From Parvularcula sp. BBD 1991-13 (GTDB lineage: Bacteria > Pseudomonadota > Alphaproteobacteria > Caulobacterales > Parvularculaceae), in contig LYSZ01000014.1 in NCBI GenBank assembly GCA_001657385.1, forward strand, positions 1 to 42,499: a stretch of DNA of 42,499 bases. The letters run 5' to 3'. A program made the position numbers and the translations under genes. Under the pieces are notes generated by a model. That model saw only the letters and a list, made by a program, of their open reading frames with translations. It was not told the origin of the DNA and searched no databases. This document shows, piece by piece, positions 6,074-16,066 of the stretch (its first letter is position 1; every line of letters begins with the position of its first letter).

Positions 6074-8610
6074 CGCTGCACCCAATATTCCGTCGCTAGC
6101 ATGGAAATGAAAATGAGACCGATGGCGCCGCCTTGAGGCCCGCCAAGCGAGGTTGTGCCAAGCCCTGTGTCATCGCCCGACGAAGCTTCGTTCACGCGGA
6201 TGCGCGCGATCCGTTTCAACAGATCAACAGTCTGCAACGTCAGTAACCCGCCATGAACATGCTGATTGATTGTATCGACGAAACCGTCTGGATCTGCACT
6301 CATCGCGAGATTTAAAGCGGCCCATCCCCCGGCGATTTCATGTCCGCGCTCCCACGAATATTTGTAGGTTGAGCCGCCGCCGGACATCCACGCTTGAAAA
6401 TCCCATAGCTCCAGCATCGTCGACCAGTTGAAGCCTTGAAGACCCGGCGTCTCCAGCCCGGCGTCGCCCGCCGGCGAGCCAATGTCTTTAAAACCTGGAC
6501 GCTTTCCGAAGACTGACGGTTGCGAGTAAAACGCCTGCGAGGGCGTGAGTTCATCCTGTTCGGTAAAGTGTAGATACTCCCGATTGTCGAGGTCCTGGAT
6601 GAAGTCGCGCAGCGTCGGCGGATTAAGCGACGCAGGATAGAGATCCGGCTTGCCGCTGACATAGCGCTGAAACTGCACCATGGCGAGATAAGGCGTTTGA
6701 ATGCGGCCCGCATTCGGATCGGCAAGATCGATTTGGCGCGCTTCCTCGTGGAACAACATCGCCGCCAGCATGGCTTTTAAATCGCTCCGCTGCCCTGAGC
6801 CGATAACAGTTCCGTTCGGCAACTCGAACCGTCCTGCCCTGCCAGCGTCGCCAACATATCGCACATAATCTCCAGACGGAGATTCCTTTATCATGAACTG
6901 TATCATCCGTTTGGCGACGAAGGTTTCAAAGTTTGAATGAGAGCAGACAATCTCGACAGCCTTTCGAACCTCATTCCGGGCCGCTTCTACGGTTTGAAGC
7001 GCCGGGTCCGTTACAGCGTCAATTGTTGATCCCAGGAAAGTCTTTTCTCCCCATTCATGATCATCTGTGTAGCAATGAAGTGGCAAGGTAAAGTCAATCG
7101 GCGTACCGAAATTACTACTCGTCCCCTGCGCCGCCCATTCTGGAGATACTGTCTTGGGGTCCTTGACGGCATAGGCGGCCGCAACCATGCCAGGATTGGC
7201 GAAGCCGGTGAAAACCCGCGAAAGCTGCTCGATGTCAAGTTGGGTGTATGCTGGAATTGGAAGACCCAAACCATTCAGCATTGGCGTGCCGTCGTCGTTC
7301 AAGATAACCGTTCCGATCGCAAACAACTGCATCAGTTCCCGTGCAAAGTTCTGATCGGGCCGAACACCTGTCACCGGGTCCGCCTTGGTCTTTCCCATGA
7401 ACGTCAGGTTGTAAGCCATGGCCGCGTTAAGCGCCGCCGCTTGCAGCAACTCCTGAAACGTCGTCGGCACTTTTTCGCGCATCAGGTCGTGCCAGGCCAA
7501 CAAGTGATGCGGGCGAACGTCCGAATTGACCGTTGATACAATGATGAATTGCGACAGGGCGTACCACGCCCGATTGATAAGAGGCGAGCCGCCCGCGAAC
7601 ATATCGATCGCGATCATTCGCGTCCATTGAGAACTGAGGATCGATACGTTCCAGTTGTCGCGGTCAGGAAGCGTGCTGGCTGTTCGCAAGGAAGGTTCAG
7701 TCTTTCGGATCGGGTTTTTTTGCAGATCGAATTGATCAACGAATTCCTGTGTGAGCGAAATCTGCGCTACATCGCGTTCGTACTCAGTCGGCGCGGCGCC
7801 GCCATACGCTCGGTTGACAAATCGAGCCCATTCGTTCGGATCGGACGGCTGGTCATCGATTTGCGCCACCGGTTGCGCTGGCGGCGGGGTGACGGCGCCG
7901 GTTATCAATAACTGCCGACTGCCGTCCGGGTTTTGAATGATGTCATAACCATCGCCAGGCAACAGGGTGGCGTCGAACAACGCCCGCCATTGAACAGCGA
8001 AATTGGTGACGTCCGCGACTGTGTGCTGATGCGACAAGCTCGCGAAGCTTGCAAGCGTTGTGGCGAGCCCCTGAATTGTCTCGATGGGCTGCATCCCCTG
8101 ATGATTTGACCGGTCAAGAAGCTCAGCGTCTGACCGGTTCTGAGTCGCGCCCGTCTCAACGCCTAGCGCGCTGAGCAATTGTTCGACAGTGATATCCCCG
8201 GTCAGAGTCGCTACCGACTTAACGTCATCGGTAAAGTCTTCTTTCAACCATTGACCTTGATACGCGCTTGTTGAAGCGTCGTCGGCAAGGGCCGCGATAC
8301 GGTCGCCCACTTCAAAGGACACGCCGTCTACCACCCCACTAGCAGAAACACGCCATGTCTGTCCATTTTGCGCGAGGCCGCCGCCGGGAAAGACGCCCGA
8401 CGACGCATCCCACTCGCCCATGTATCTAAACCCGCCGGCCATGGCGTCGATCCGCGCCTTTATGGCGTCGAGATCGATCGCCGTTTCAACGGTGAGATGA
8501 CCGACTTTTCTCTTTTCATCATCTGTATACGCATTTCTATTGTTTAACGCCTCATAAAGCGAGGCCAGGAGCGGGCCAAGCGTTCGTAAATCGACTGGAT
8601 CGGATGCCAT
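6070..8610 (-). CDS. Tail-fibre carrier domain fused to DUF1800
   Basis: The product is 846 residues. Residues 60-126 match a phage tail-fibre domain (GEWDASSGVFPGGG, then SGVVDGVSFEVGDRI and WLKEDF). Residues 154-185 carry the fibre motif seen as DAELLDRSNHQGMQPIETI. From about residue 258 to the end is a complete DUF1800 domain, including NFARELMQLFAIG (421-433) and a YTQ...LSRVFTGF segment. Chromosomal DUF1800 proteins are typically exported; this one has no signal peptide and its N-terminus is phage-type. The start at 8610 has an AGAGG site. It lies two genes downstream of the T7-type fibre and upstream of DUF1501. I infer a virion-attached adhesin or enzyme. Confidence 0.88.
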   Translation of the reverse strand: MASDPVDLRTLGPLLASLYEALNNRNAYTDDEKRKVGHLTVETAIDLDAIKARIDAMAGGFRYMGEWDASSGVFPGGGLAQNGQTWRVSASGVVDGVSFEVGDRIAALADDASTSAYQGQWLKEDFTDDVKSVATLTGDITVEQLLSALGVETGATQNRSDAELLDRSNHQGMQPIETIQGLATTLASFASLSHQHTVADVTNFAVQWRALFDATLLPGDGYDIIQNPDGSRQLLITGAVTPPPAQPVAQIDDQPSDPNEWARFVNRAYGGAAPTEYERDVAQISLTQEFVDQFDLQKNPIRKTEPSLRTASTLPDRDNWNVSILSSQWTRMIAIDMFAGGSPLINRAWYALSQFIIVSTVNSDVRPHHLLAWHDLMREKVPTTFQELLQAAALNAAMAYNLTFMGKTKADPVTGVRPDQNFARELMQLFAIGTVILNDDGTPMLNGLGLPIPAYTQLDIEQLSRVFTGFANPGMVAAAYAVKDPKTVSPEWAAQGTSSNFGTPIDFTLPLHCYTDDHEWGEKTFLGSTIDAVTDPALQTVEAARNEVRKAVEIVCSHSNFETFVAKRMIQFMIKESPSGDYVRYVGDAGRAGRFELPNGTVIGSGQRSDLKAMLAAMLFHEEARQIDLADPNAGRIQTPYLAMVQFQRYVSGKPDLYPASLNPPTLRDFIQDLDNREYLHFTEQDELTPSQAFYSQPSVFGKRPGFKDIGSPAGDAGLETPGLQGFNWSTMLELWDFQAWMSGGGSTYKYSWERGHEIAGGWAALNLAMSADPDGFVDTINQHVHGGLLTLQTVDLLKRIARIRVNEASSGDDTGLGTTSLGGPQGGAIGLIFISMLATEYWVQR

Positions 8611-8611
8611 G

Positions 8612-8896
8612 CTAAACCTCTTGTGAAGAAAGAAAGACGTAAGAGAAATCGCCTTGATCGAGATCGGGAAGGATGACCGGGCGGCCGTCAAGGATAACAA
8701 TATTATCCGGGAGCGGATCGCCAGCGATCAGATTGGGGTCGTAATAGAAGTAGCTGACCTCGATGCCCGGCGCCCCGGGAACAGGGATGTTGCGTCGCTG
8801 GCTTAGAAACTGGTTCGACAGCTCTGGAGGTTCATAGGTCTCGCCGGCAAAATGCGTAATCGAGATGATGCGAATATCTTGCGTGATCGGTAACAT
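8612..8896 (-). CDS. Small unknown protein between the two fibre genes
   Basis: The product is 94 residues of no recognised family, rich in Pro, Ile and Asp and with no membrane segment. The ATG at 8896 has a clear GGAG ribosome site. It begins just after the tail fibre stop and ends one base before the DUF1800 start, so it belongs to the same transcript. The position suggests a fibre chaperone or small tail component; that is only positional inference. Confidence 0.6.
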   Translation of the reverse strand: MLPITQDIRIISITHFAGETYEPPELSNQFLSQRRNIPVPGAPGIEVSYFYYDPNLIAGDPLPDNIVILDGRPVILPDLDQGDFSYVFLSSQEV

Positions 8897-8898
8897 CG

Positions 8899-10857
8899 TT
8901 AAACTCCGATCGAAAGAAACGAACAAATCACCGACTGCCCAATCGGGTTGTATGCGGTGAAACTGTTGGTCAGATTTTGCGTGACGAACGGGGGGTTGGG
9001 AAATCTGTCATTAGTGACAACGCCGCCCTCAAGGAACGTGTACTGCCAATTTGTCACCGATCGAGGAAGGTTCACCGTTGTGTATCTCGTCCCAAGAAAA
9101 GACCGCCGCCCCCAGTTAAGCGTGATGCCGTTCGAAAAGCGCCAGAAGCCGGATGGGTCAAGGTTCTGACTATTCGTCCACAGGACGTTCATTGCCGAAC
9201 GCAACGCCGTCAGCGAAGTTGAACCAGTCCCCCCCTTATTTGTCGGCAGAACGCCATTAAAGTTGGCCGGCGCGACCTGGTTCAAGATGGCGAGGGAGCC
9301 AAGCCCCAGCGCCGAACGGCCGGCGCTCGCGCCGGATAAATTCAGCCAAGACCTGCCGAAGGATGATGTCGCCAGCGCGACGAGCTGGTCAGCGGCTGAA
9401 AACATAGGAACCTGGTTTGCGACGCCGCTGAAATCAGCGAGCGCACGCAAGGAAGGGTTCGAAGTAGGGCCGATAAGCTGCCACGAAGCGCCGTCATAGA
9501 TAACGGCCACCGCCGCGCCGCCTTGTATGTCGCCGCCGCGCAATGCGCCGCCGCCCCACTTCCTGACCGCACGGGCGCCGAGCGTGTCCAGGTTGAGTGT
9601 TGCAGCACCGGTATTGGTGTGATTGGCGATAAAAATGACGATCAATCCGCGCGTCAGACTTTCTGCGGGGCGGCCGCCTAAGCTGGCGACGGCGTACGAC
9701 CCGCCCGATCCAGTTGACGCCGCGCCTGAAACCATGCGGCCGATCGCATCGGCGTTGGCGTTGGCGAGGGCTTCAAGGGCTGGAATAGATGAAAGGTTCG
9801 CTGATTGATCAGTAGACAAAGCAGAATTATTCAGGCGTGCTTCCGGCGGATCAAGAGACAGAAGCGTATAATCGCCGTCGTCGCTGCCTGTGTAGCGCGA
9901 GCCGATAGCAGCGCCTGGAACCGCCGCCGCCTCTGTTGCGCTGGCGTAAACCCCAGGCAAGAACCGGATAATCGCGGCATACTCCGATCCGGCGGCACGC
10001 GCGGCGGCAAGCTCCGCATCGCCTGCATCGCCCGCGGCGTCCACTGCTGACATGGCGGCCGCTTCGGCCGATGTCGCCGCCGCGTCAGCGGACTGGCCAG
10101 CGGCGGCGGCGTTGGCGCCTGCATTGAGGATGGCCGAGCCCTGCGGCCCGAGATCGAAATCCGCCTTGATCGCCGCCATCGCATCAAGGCTTTCCGCCGC
10201 GCCCAGCGCGGTAATCCGGTCAATGACGATCGGCTCGCTCACCGCATCGATATCGGCGAGGACGCCCGGCGCCCCCAGCGCGTCGAGAAGCCCCGCGCGC
10301 TCGCCCAGCGCCTCGATCTGCGGCAGGAACGGGCGCACTTCCTCGACGCCCTCGACGCTCGCGCCGAACTCGATCAGCACGCGCCCCGTCGCCGCCGGAT
10401 CGCGGCGAAAGGTCATGATCTGCGTCTCGTCGCCGCTGAAAGACGGAATGAACGAAAACCGGCCCCGGTCGGTCGGCGCTGTCTGCAACGCACTCTCGAC
10501 GCTGCTGGCGACGTCCTGAAGCGCCTCGGTGAGCCGGTCGGCCGCGAACTCGATATTCTCCGCCGGGAGACGGCGAAGATCGCGAAAGGAGACCTGTTGC
10601 GTCGGCGGCGTCGCGCGCCAGATCGCGACGCGGCTGTCCCCCGCCGCCGGCGGCGCGGCGAAGCGGACCACATAGCCCGCATCGGCGTCGCCATTAACGG
10701 CGAAGTCCGCGCCTCGCTGCATTTCGATAAAACGCTCGCCGTCGCTGACGCCCGCGCGCACCCATGCCGGATCGCTGACGATCCACGGGATGACGAACTC
10801 GACGCTCTGGCCGTCAGCGTCATAGATCGCCGGGCGTGTAATGGTGGACACCGTCAT
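8899..10857 (-). CDS. Tail fibre protein with T7 gp17-like N-terminus
   Basis: The product is 652 residues. The first 130 or so resemble the virion-binding N-terminal domain of T7-type tail fibres (an IPW...VRAGV strand region, then QQVSFRDLRRLPAENIEFA). The middle is an alanine-rich, helical shaft region. The C-terminus has a GGTGSTSLTALR linker and a domain with FWRFSNGITLNWGRR and a closing beta-rich tip, as in gp53-like fibre C-terminal domains. It would mediate host recognition. The T7-type N-terminus supports podovirus morphology. Confidence 0.85.
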   Translation of the reverse strand: MTVSTITRPAIYDADGQSVEFVIPWIVSDPAWVRAGVSDGERFIEMQRGADFAVNGDADAGYVVRFAAPPAAGDSRVAIWRATPPTQQVSFRDLRRLPAENIEFAADRLTEALQDVASSVESALQTAPTDRGRFSFIPSFSGDETQIMTFRRDPAATGRVLIEFGASVEGVEEVRPFLPQIEALGERAGLLDALGAPGVLADIDAVSEPIVIDRITALGAAESLDAMAAIKADFDLGPQGSAILNAGANAAAAGQSADAAATSAEAAAMSAVDAAGDAGDAELAAARAAGSEYAAIIRFLPGVYASATEAAAVPGAAIGSRYTGSDDGDYTLLSLDPPEARLNNSALSTDQSANLSSIPALEALANANADAIGRMVSGAASTGSGGSYAVASLGGRPAESLTRGLIVIFIANHTNTGAATLNLDTLGARAVRKWGGGALRGGDIQGGAAVAVIYDGASWQLIGPTSNPSLRALADFSGVANQVPMFSAADQLVALATSSFGRSWLNLSGASAGRSALGLGSLAILNQVAPANFNGVLPTNKGGTGSTSLTALRSAMNVLWTNSQNLDPSGFWRFSNGITLNWGRRSFLGTRYTTVNLPRSVTNWQYTFLEGGVVTNDRFPNPPFVTQNLTNSFTAYNPIGQSVICSFLSIGV

Positions 10858-10963
10858 GGGCGCGGGCTCTCCCGGCGGACGGTCATTGCAAAGCGATTAT
10901 AGCCCTTGCCCCGCGCGCGGGTCGCAAGTCGCGGTCAGCGCCCGCTAAGGCGTTGGTATTGCG

Positions 10964-13471
10964 TCAGCCATCGACGCCCGCCATGGCGTCGATCGCGGGC
11001 GCCCGCTCGGGCAGCGTCTCGCCCGGCGACCAGTAGAAATCATTGCCGAAATTGCGCTGACGGTTCCGCCGCTGGCGGCGGAAATACTGATCCGCCTCCG
11101 GATCGGCGAGCCGCTGAAGATTGTCGAGCACCATGCGGTTATAGGCCGCCCGCGCATACCACAGCGACGAGAACGCCGGGGTGTAGCGCCGCGCGTAGCG
11201 CACGGCGTCACGCCCTGCGCGCGTTTCCTCGCCCCGCACGGCCTGAGCGACGTTCCCCACGGTCAGGGACAGCGTGTCGCCGGCGAAGCCGCCCAGCGGC
11301 CCGGCGAGGGTCGTCGAAAGCCCGGTCCCGGCCCGGCTTTCCGAGGCGAACAGGAAATCGCCCATGATGCCGAGCCCGCCGCCCTGGATCGTCGCCGCGC
11401 CCCAAAATCGCGGATCGGTCATGTCCTGCGGGTCGCGGCCATTGGCGACGTTCTTCAACTGCACGGCGAGCGCGCCGTAAAGGGTCATGCCGAAGATCAC
11501 CCCGGCCGCGTACATCGCCGCCGAGCCGTCGCCGTTGAGCCGCCGCTCCTGCATCGTCCGTGTATGGAGCAAGTACATCACCGTGGTCGGAAAGCTCTTG
11601 AACTGCGCCACGGAGTTTAACAGCTCGCGCGCGACCGAACCCGGCCGCGTCGGCCCGGCGAGGATCGCCCGGCCGCGAAGGCTCGCGGTCGGCACCGCGA
11701 ACTCGGTTTCCCCGGCGATCATCTCCAGCACCCGGTCGGCGAGGTGATCGGCCCGGCCGGGGAGAAGATCCTCCCGCGCGGCGATGTCTTCCGGCCGGAT
11801 GAACTTGGCGCCTTTCTCCGGCTCGTAGGGCGCCGTCGCCCGGATCTCGTCCCAAGCGCCGTCCAGTTGATGCCGCCGCAGCAATTCAACGAACCGCTGG
11901 TCGGCGCCGTCCCCGGCCTCCAGATCAGCGATCGAACGCCCCGCGCGGTCGGCGAGATTCCCTAACATCTCCATGCCGAACGCCCAGCGCCCGGCCTGCG
12001 TGAACGGCGACAACCCGGACCAGCGCAAGGTCGAATCCGCGAGCCAGCGGGTGAAGCCGCGCGCGTTCAGCTCCCCAAAGTAACGAGCGTAGGCCATGCC
12101 ATGCTGCGCCGCGCCCTCGGCGATGAGGCCCGAGCGGATCGCGAGGCGGCGGTGTTCTGGATCGGCGGGGCTCAGAGTGCGGACGATATCGCGAATGACG
12201 CCATTATTGCGCGAGCCCGCCATGACGCGAGCGATGCGCTGGGTCTTGATGTCCGTGACGGCCGAGAGCGAGGCCGAGCCCAGCATGGCCGATGTCAGGT
12301 AATCGCGCGTCGCCCCGACGGCCCGCGCGAACTTGGCGTTGACCGGCACGTTCTGCGCGCCGACGAAAAGATCGTACATGGTCCGCGCCTGTCTCACCGG
12401 CCCGGCGGCGCGCGCCCCGCCCTCGCCGGTTCCCTTCAGGGCTTCAAGCCGTTGCGCGTTCTCGCCGAGATAGGTCAGCGTCGCGCGCGGATTCGGCCCG
12501 AGAATTTCCAGCGACGCCACGTCGCGCGCGAGCTGGTCGAGATGGTGCATCATGGCCGCGAACGGATCTGAGTCGCCGAACCGGCTCTGATAGGCGAGCC
12601 AGTCATCCGCATCGCGAAAGATCAGGAAACGGTGATCGGCGCGCTGATTGGCGAGGCTCTTGCCCGCTCCCCCGCCGAAGCCCGGCGTGCGACGCACCCA
12701 GCCATTCGTGCGGATCGTCTCATAGGCTTCGTCAAGGGCGAGGGACAGCTTTTCATCCGTGAACGGCTGGCCGGTCGTCCGGTCGATCATCCGCTCCCGG
12801 TCGAGCATTGGCGTAATGACGCGCTTCCATTCGTCCCGCCCGGCCCGCGCCACCGAAATCGCGTCGTGCATCTGCGGCATTCCCCAATCTTCAAGCTTGC
12901 CGATCTCGCCGCCGGCGGCGTTAAACCGCCGCCGCAGCATCTCGGCGGCCTCCCCCCATGCCGCCGCGAGGGCCTTCGCCTCGGCCGACCCGGTGTCGCG
13001 GCCGAAGGCTTCGCGCACCACGTCCTCCAGCGCCGCCCGGTTGCGCGTGCGACCCAGCGCGTCGCGCTCGAATTTCGTAATAGCCGCCTGCATCAGCCCG
13101 TGCGCCCGGCCCAGCACCGCCTTGTAACGGCCGTTCACCGTCGAAGTACCCGCCTTGCCGCCGATATCCTCGATCACGTTCACCATGAACTCGCCCGGAT
13201 TGTCCCTCCCCTGAAGATCGGTGAAAGCCTGTTGCAACTTCCCCAGCGCCCCGGCCTTTTCCGCCTGCAACAGTTTCAGCCGCCGCCGCCGGGCGGCTTC
13301 CGCCTCAATCTCGGCGAACACCCGGCGCGCGGCTTCCGCCGCCGCGTCGGGGCCGTAGTCCAGCCGTAACTGCTCGTGGTACTGATCATAATCGGCGCGG
13401 GCGCGGTCGGCGCGTTCCTTCGGGATCACGCCTTCCGCTTCGCCATTGTCGATGCAGTCCTTGAAGCTCAT
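10964..13471 (-). CDS. Large internal virion protein
   Basis: The product is 835 residues. The N-terminal third is strongly helical and charged (DYDQYHEQLRLDYG, then AEIEAEAARRRRLK). A middle domain contains EDWGMPQMHD, and a C-terminal part has hydrophobic stretches. It lies between the ddrB-like protein and the tail fibre, where podoviruses encode the ejection proteins delivered into the host at infection. No lysozyme or transglycosylase motif was seen. The specific family was not recognised. Confidence 0.7.
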   Translation of the reverse strand: MSFKDCIDNGEAEGVIPKERADRARADYDQYHEQLRLDYGPDAAAEAARRVFAEIEAEAARRRRLKLLQAEKAGALGKLQQAFTDLQGRDNPGEFMVNVIEDIGGKAGTSTVNGRYKAVLGRAHGLMQAAITKFERDALGRTRNRAALEDVVREAFGRDTGSAEAKALAAAWGEAAEMLRRRFNAAGGEIGKLEDWGMPQMHDAISVARAGRDEWKRVITPMLDRERMIDRTTGQPFTDEKLSLALDEAYETIRTNGWVRRTPGFGGGAGKSLANQRADHRFLIFRDADDWLAYQSRFGDSDPFAAMMHHLDQLARDVASLEILGPNPRATLTYLGENAQRLEALKGTGEGGARAAGPVRQARTMYDLFVGAQNVPVNAKFARAVGATRDYLTSAMLGSASLSAVTDIKTQRIARVMAGSRNNGVIRDIVRTLSPADPEHRRLAIRSGLIAEGAAQHGMAYARYFGELNARGFTRWLADSTLRWSGLSPFTQAGRWAFGMEMLGNLADRAGRSIADLEAGDGADQRFVELLRRHQLDGAWDEIRATAPYEPEKGAKFIRPEDIAAREDLLPGRADHLADRVLEMIAGETEFAVPTASLRGRAILAGPTRPGSVARELLNSVAQFKSFPTTVMYLLHTRTMQERRLNGDGSAAMYAAGVIFGMTLYGALAVQLKNVANGRDPQDMTDPRFWGAATIQGGGLGIMGDFLFASESRAGTGLSTTLAGPLGGFAGDTLSLTVGNVAQAVRGEETRAGRDAVRYARRYTPAFSSLWYARAAYNRMVLDNLQRLADPEADQYFRRQRRNRQRNFGNDFYWSPGETLPERAPAIDAMAGVDG

Positions 13472-13501
13472 GCCCTGCCCCGTTTCATACTCGAACCCAA
13501 G

Positions 13502-16066
13502 TCACGTCACGCACCCGCGCAAGCGCTCGATCACGGCCGCGTCTTCCGCGAACTCCGCTTCCAGCTCGGCGCGCGTCTGCGTCGCGGCGGTGATGTCCTT
13601 CGTCTGCTGATCAACGTCGAGGCCGCCGGTCACAAGCGCCTCGTCCTCGGGGAGCCCGGCAAGATCCTCGGCGATCCGCTGCGCCTGCGCGTCGCCCGCC
13701 GCGCGGCCCGGCCCCTGCGGATCGTCGAACGCGGCTTGCGGCGGTTCTATTCCTCGCGCGACAACTGGCGCAGCCTCGCCGCTTCCTCCGCCTGCCCCGG
13801 ATACGAGGGAAGGCGCTCCAGCATCGTCGCCAAAATCGAATAGCTGGGATTGACCGGCGGCGCCGTCGCGCTCAGCCCGTCCGATAGCGGCGGCGATGAG
13901 GCGGCGGCTGGGGTCGTCGGGGTCGGTCCCGAAGAGTCCTTCGTCGCTTGAGGTTTTTCTGGCTTCGTCGGCATAAAATTGCAGCTCCTCGGCGATCTTG
14001 GCCCGCGCGCGCGCGCCGGTAAAGTCGTCATTGCGGAAAAACAGCCGCAGGAACGCGGCCGTCCTCGGGTCCGTCTCGCCGGTGAACATATCGGACTGGC
14101 TCACATACTCGGCGACATTGCGCCTTGCGCGCCGCGCCTCGGCGACGATCTTCGCCGCGTCGGTCAGTTGCGCGCGAACATCGACGCGCGGATCGATGAG
14201 CCCGGCGTCCAGCTCCGCGCGCATCCGCGCCCAGCTCGGCGCCGCGTCGATCATCGCCTTGCCAAGCGAGGCCAGTTCCTCCCCGCCGTCGAGAAGCGCG
14301 TCGATCAAGGGCGCGTCGTCATAAGCGTAAGCGAAAATCGCGTTGCGCACGCGCGCGGCGCCCGCATCGGACAACCGCCCGTAGCGGTCCATCAGCGCGC
14401 CGCGCTCGGCTTCCGTCGAAATGCGCTCGACGACGCGGCGGACGAAATCGGCGTTGCGCGCGTTTGCAGGTCCGTTTCCGTCGAGCAGCGCCAGGTCATC
14501 GACCCGGATCTCGGCCGCGTCGGCCCGCGCCTGTTCGGCGGCGGACATGGCGGCCGTGGTGCGCTGATTGGCGTCGCGCGCGAACGCCGCTTCGTCGGGC
14601 AGATCGCGGGCGATGCGCACCAGCGCCGGGCGCGCCGCGTCCTCGACCGGATAGCCCGCCTCGGCGAGAAAGGCGCGGTATTCGTCCGCCCCCTTCATGT
14701 TTCGCTCATAAGCGCGCATCAGGGCCAGCGTGCGCCCGTTCCCCGAAAGCACCACGCCGTCCGGGCGGATGACCGGCGCGCCTTCCGCCGCGCTCGCGGT
14801 TTCCCCCAACAGGCGCGGATTGAGGCTCGCGGCGATCTGCGCCACCTGCGCCCCGCTCGCCGCCCGGCCCCGGTCGCGCGGTTGCAGCTCCGCCGGAAAG
14901 GCCGGATTGCGCGCCATCGCAAGATCATGACTCGGAACAAGTTCCTCGATATCGACGATGGCGTAGGTTACGGGGGTTTCCTCCCCGCGCGGCGTCACCG
15001 CGATATCGTCGCGGATGCGGCGCGCCTCGATCGGCGGATACTCGCCGCGCGCCATGCGCACATCCTCCGGGTCCGGCGCATCGCCCGCGCTTTCCGCGTC
15101 GATGACGCGCTCGGTCGCGGCCATGCGCTCTTTCGCCTGCGCCCGGCCCTTGGCGTCCACCCGGCCGCCGGCGGCGGCGTCCACATCCGCCTCGACCTCG
15201 ACATCGCGCATGATCTCCGCCGCCCCGGCCCGCAGTTCCGGATCGTCGCTCTTGCGGCCGATCGCGGCGACGGCGCGGCGGCGAAGCCCCTGAAACGCCG
15301 GGACGGGCGACGGCGCCGCGCCGATCGCGGCGGCGAGGCCCCGCCCCGCCCCTTCCAGCGCGCCCCCGGCGCCGGCGGCGAACAGCACATTGGCCGCGCC
15401 TTGGGCGAACCCGGCGTCAAGCCCGAGTTGATCGCGCTGGCTCTGGATGCCCGGCTGCACCGACGTCTCCAGCGCGGCGTTAACGACCGCCCCGCGCACG
15501 AATGCGCCAAGGATGGTTTTCGACGTCACCCCGACGCCGAGGCCGATATAAGTAAGCGGGTCTGACGGCGCCGCCGCGAAGCCGCCCGCGATCTGCGCCG
15601 CGATCCCGGCCTCGCCCGCGCGCGCCTCGAAGCTCTGGGCGCGGCGCGCCATTCGTGTACGGATTTCGTCCTCGCCGTAAAGGCTCCGGGCGTCAGGGTG
15701 CTTGTCGCGAAGGCGCTCAAGGCGCGCCGCATAGGCGCGGCGATAGACCTGCGCCTTGGCGCGCTGAACTTCATTCCCGCGCATTCCGGCGCGGCGCATG
15801 TCGCGCTCCAGCGCGCGGATCTCCTGCGCGACCTCGGGAAAATCCCCGCTTTCCGGCGTCGGCGTCGTCTCCCCCAGCTCCGCCGCGATCTCCGCGACCT
15901 GCTGGGCGTAAACCTCGCGGGCCAGCGTTTCCGAACCCCCGAGAACGTCCGTGCGCCGAACGCTCGCTGCGACATTTCGGGCGCGGCCGAAAAAGCCGCT
16001 GCCCGAGACGTCCGGCGCCCGCGCGCCGGACCCGTGAATGACAGGTGCGCCGGTGAAGATCGTCAC
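13502..16066 (-). CDS. Internal virion protein with ddrB/ParB-like domain
   Basis: The product is 854 residues. Residues 1-150 are helical and charged, and about 150-260 are hydrophobic, glycine- and alanine-rich and potentially membrane-inserting. From about 365 to 510 is a ddrB-like ParB-superfamily domain: VDIEELVPSHD, NPAFPAELQPRDRGRAAS and the VVLSGNGRTLALMRAYE motif. This domain is known from large phage and mobile-element polyvalent proteins and is predicted to bind nucleotides or DNA. The GTG start at 16066 overlaps the upstream stop. Ejection with the DNA and an early role in the infected cell are plausible; this is inference. Confidence 0.75.
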   Translation of the reverse strand: MTIFTGAPVIHGSGARAPDVSGSGFFGRARNVAASVRRTDVLGGSETLAREVYAQQVAEIAAELGETTPTPESGDFPEVAQEIRALERDMRRAGMRGNEVQRAKAQVYRRAYAARLERLRDKHPDARSLYGEDEIRTRMARRAQSFEARAGEAGIAAQIAGGFAAAPSDPLTYIGLGVGVTSKTILGAFVRGAVVNAALETSVQPGIQSQRDQLGLDAGFAQGAANVLFAAGAGGALEGAGRGLAAAIGAAPSPVPAFQGLRRRAVAAIGRKSDDPELRAGAAEIMRDVEVEADVDAAAGGRVDAKGRAQAKERMAATERVIDAESAGDAPDPEDVRMARGEYPPIEARRIRDDIAVTPRGEETPVTYAIVDIEELVPSHDLAMARNPAFPAELQPRDRGRAASGAQVAQIAASLNPRLLGETASAAEGAPVIRPDGVVLSGNGRTLALMRAYERNMKGADEYRAFLAEAGYPVEDAARPALVRIARDLPDEAAFARDANQRTTAAMSAAEQARADAAEIRVDDLALLDGNGPANARNADFVRRVVERISTEAERGALMDRYGRLSDAGAARVRNAIFAYAYDDAPLIDALLDGGEELASLGKAMIDAAPSWARMRAELDAGLIDPRVDVRAQLTDAAKIVAEARRARRNVAEYVSQSDMFTGETDPRTAAFLRLFFRNDDFTGARARAKIAEELQFYADEARKTSSDEGLFGTDPDDPSRRLIAAAIGRAERDGAAGQSQLFDFGDDAGAPSLVSGAGGGSGEAAPVVARGIEPPQAAFDDPQGPGRAAGDAQAQRIAEDLAGLPEDEALVTGGLDVDQQTKDITAATQTRAELEAEFAEDAAVIERLRGCVT

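Noticed and set aside
13979-15565. Very long plus-strand open frame of 528 codons opposite the ddrB-like gene
   Set aside because: It is a shadow of a GC-rich gene on the other strand: Arg/Ala-rich product without domain pattern or ribosome site. The same applies to 20724-22064 and 16404-17474.
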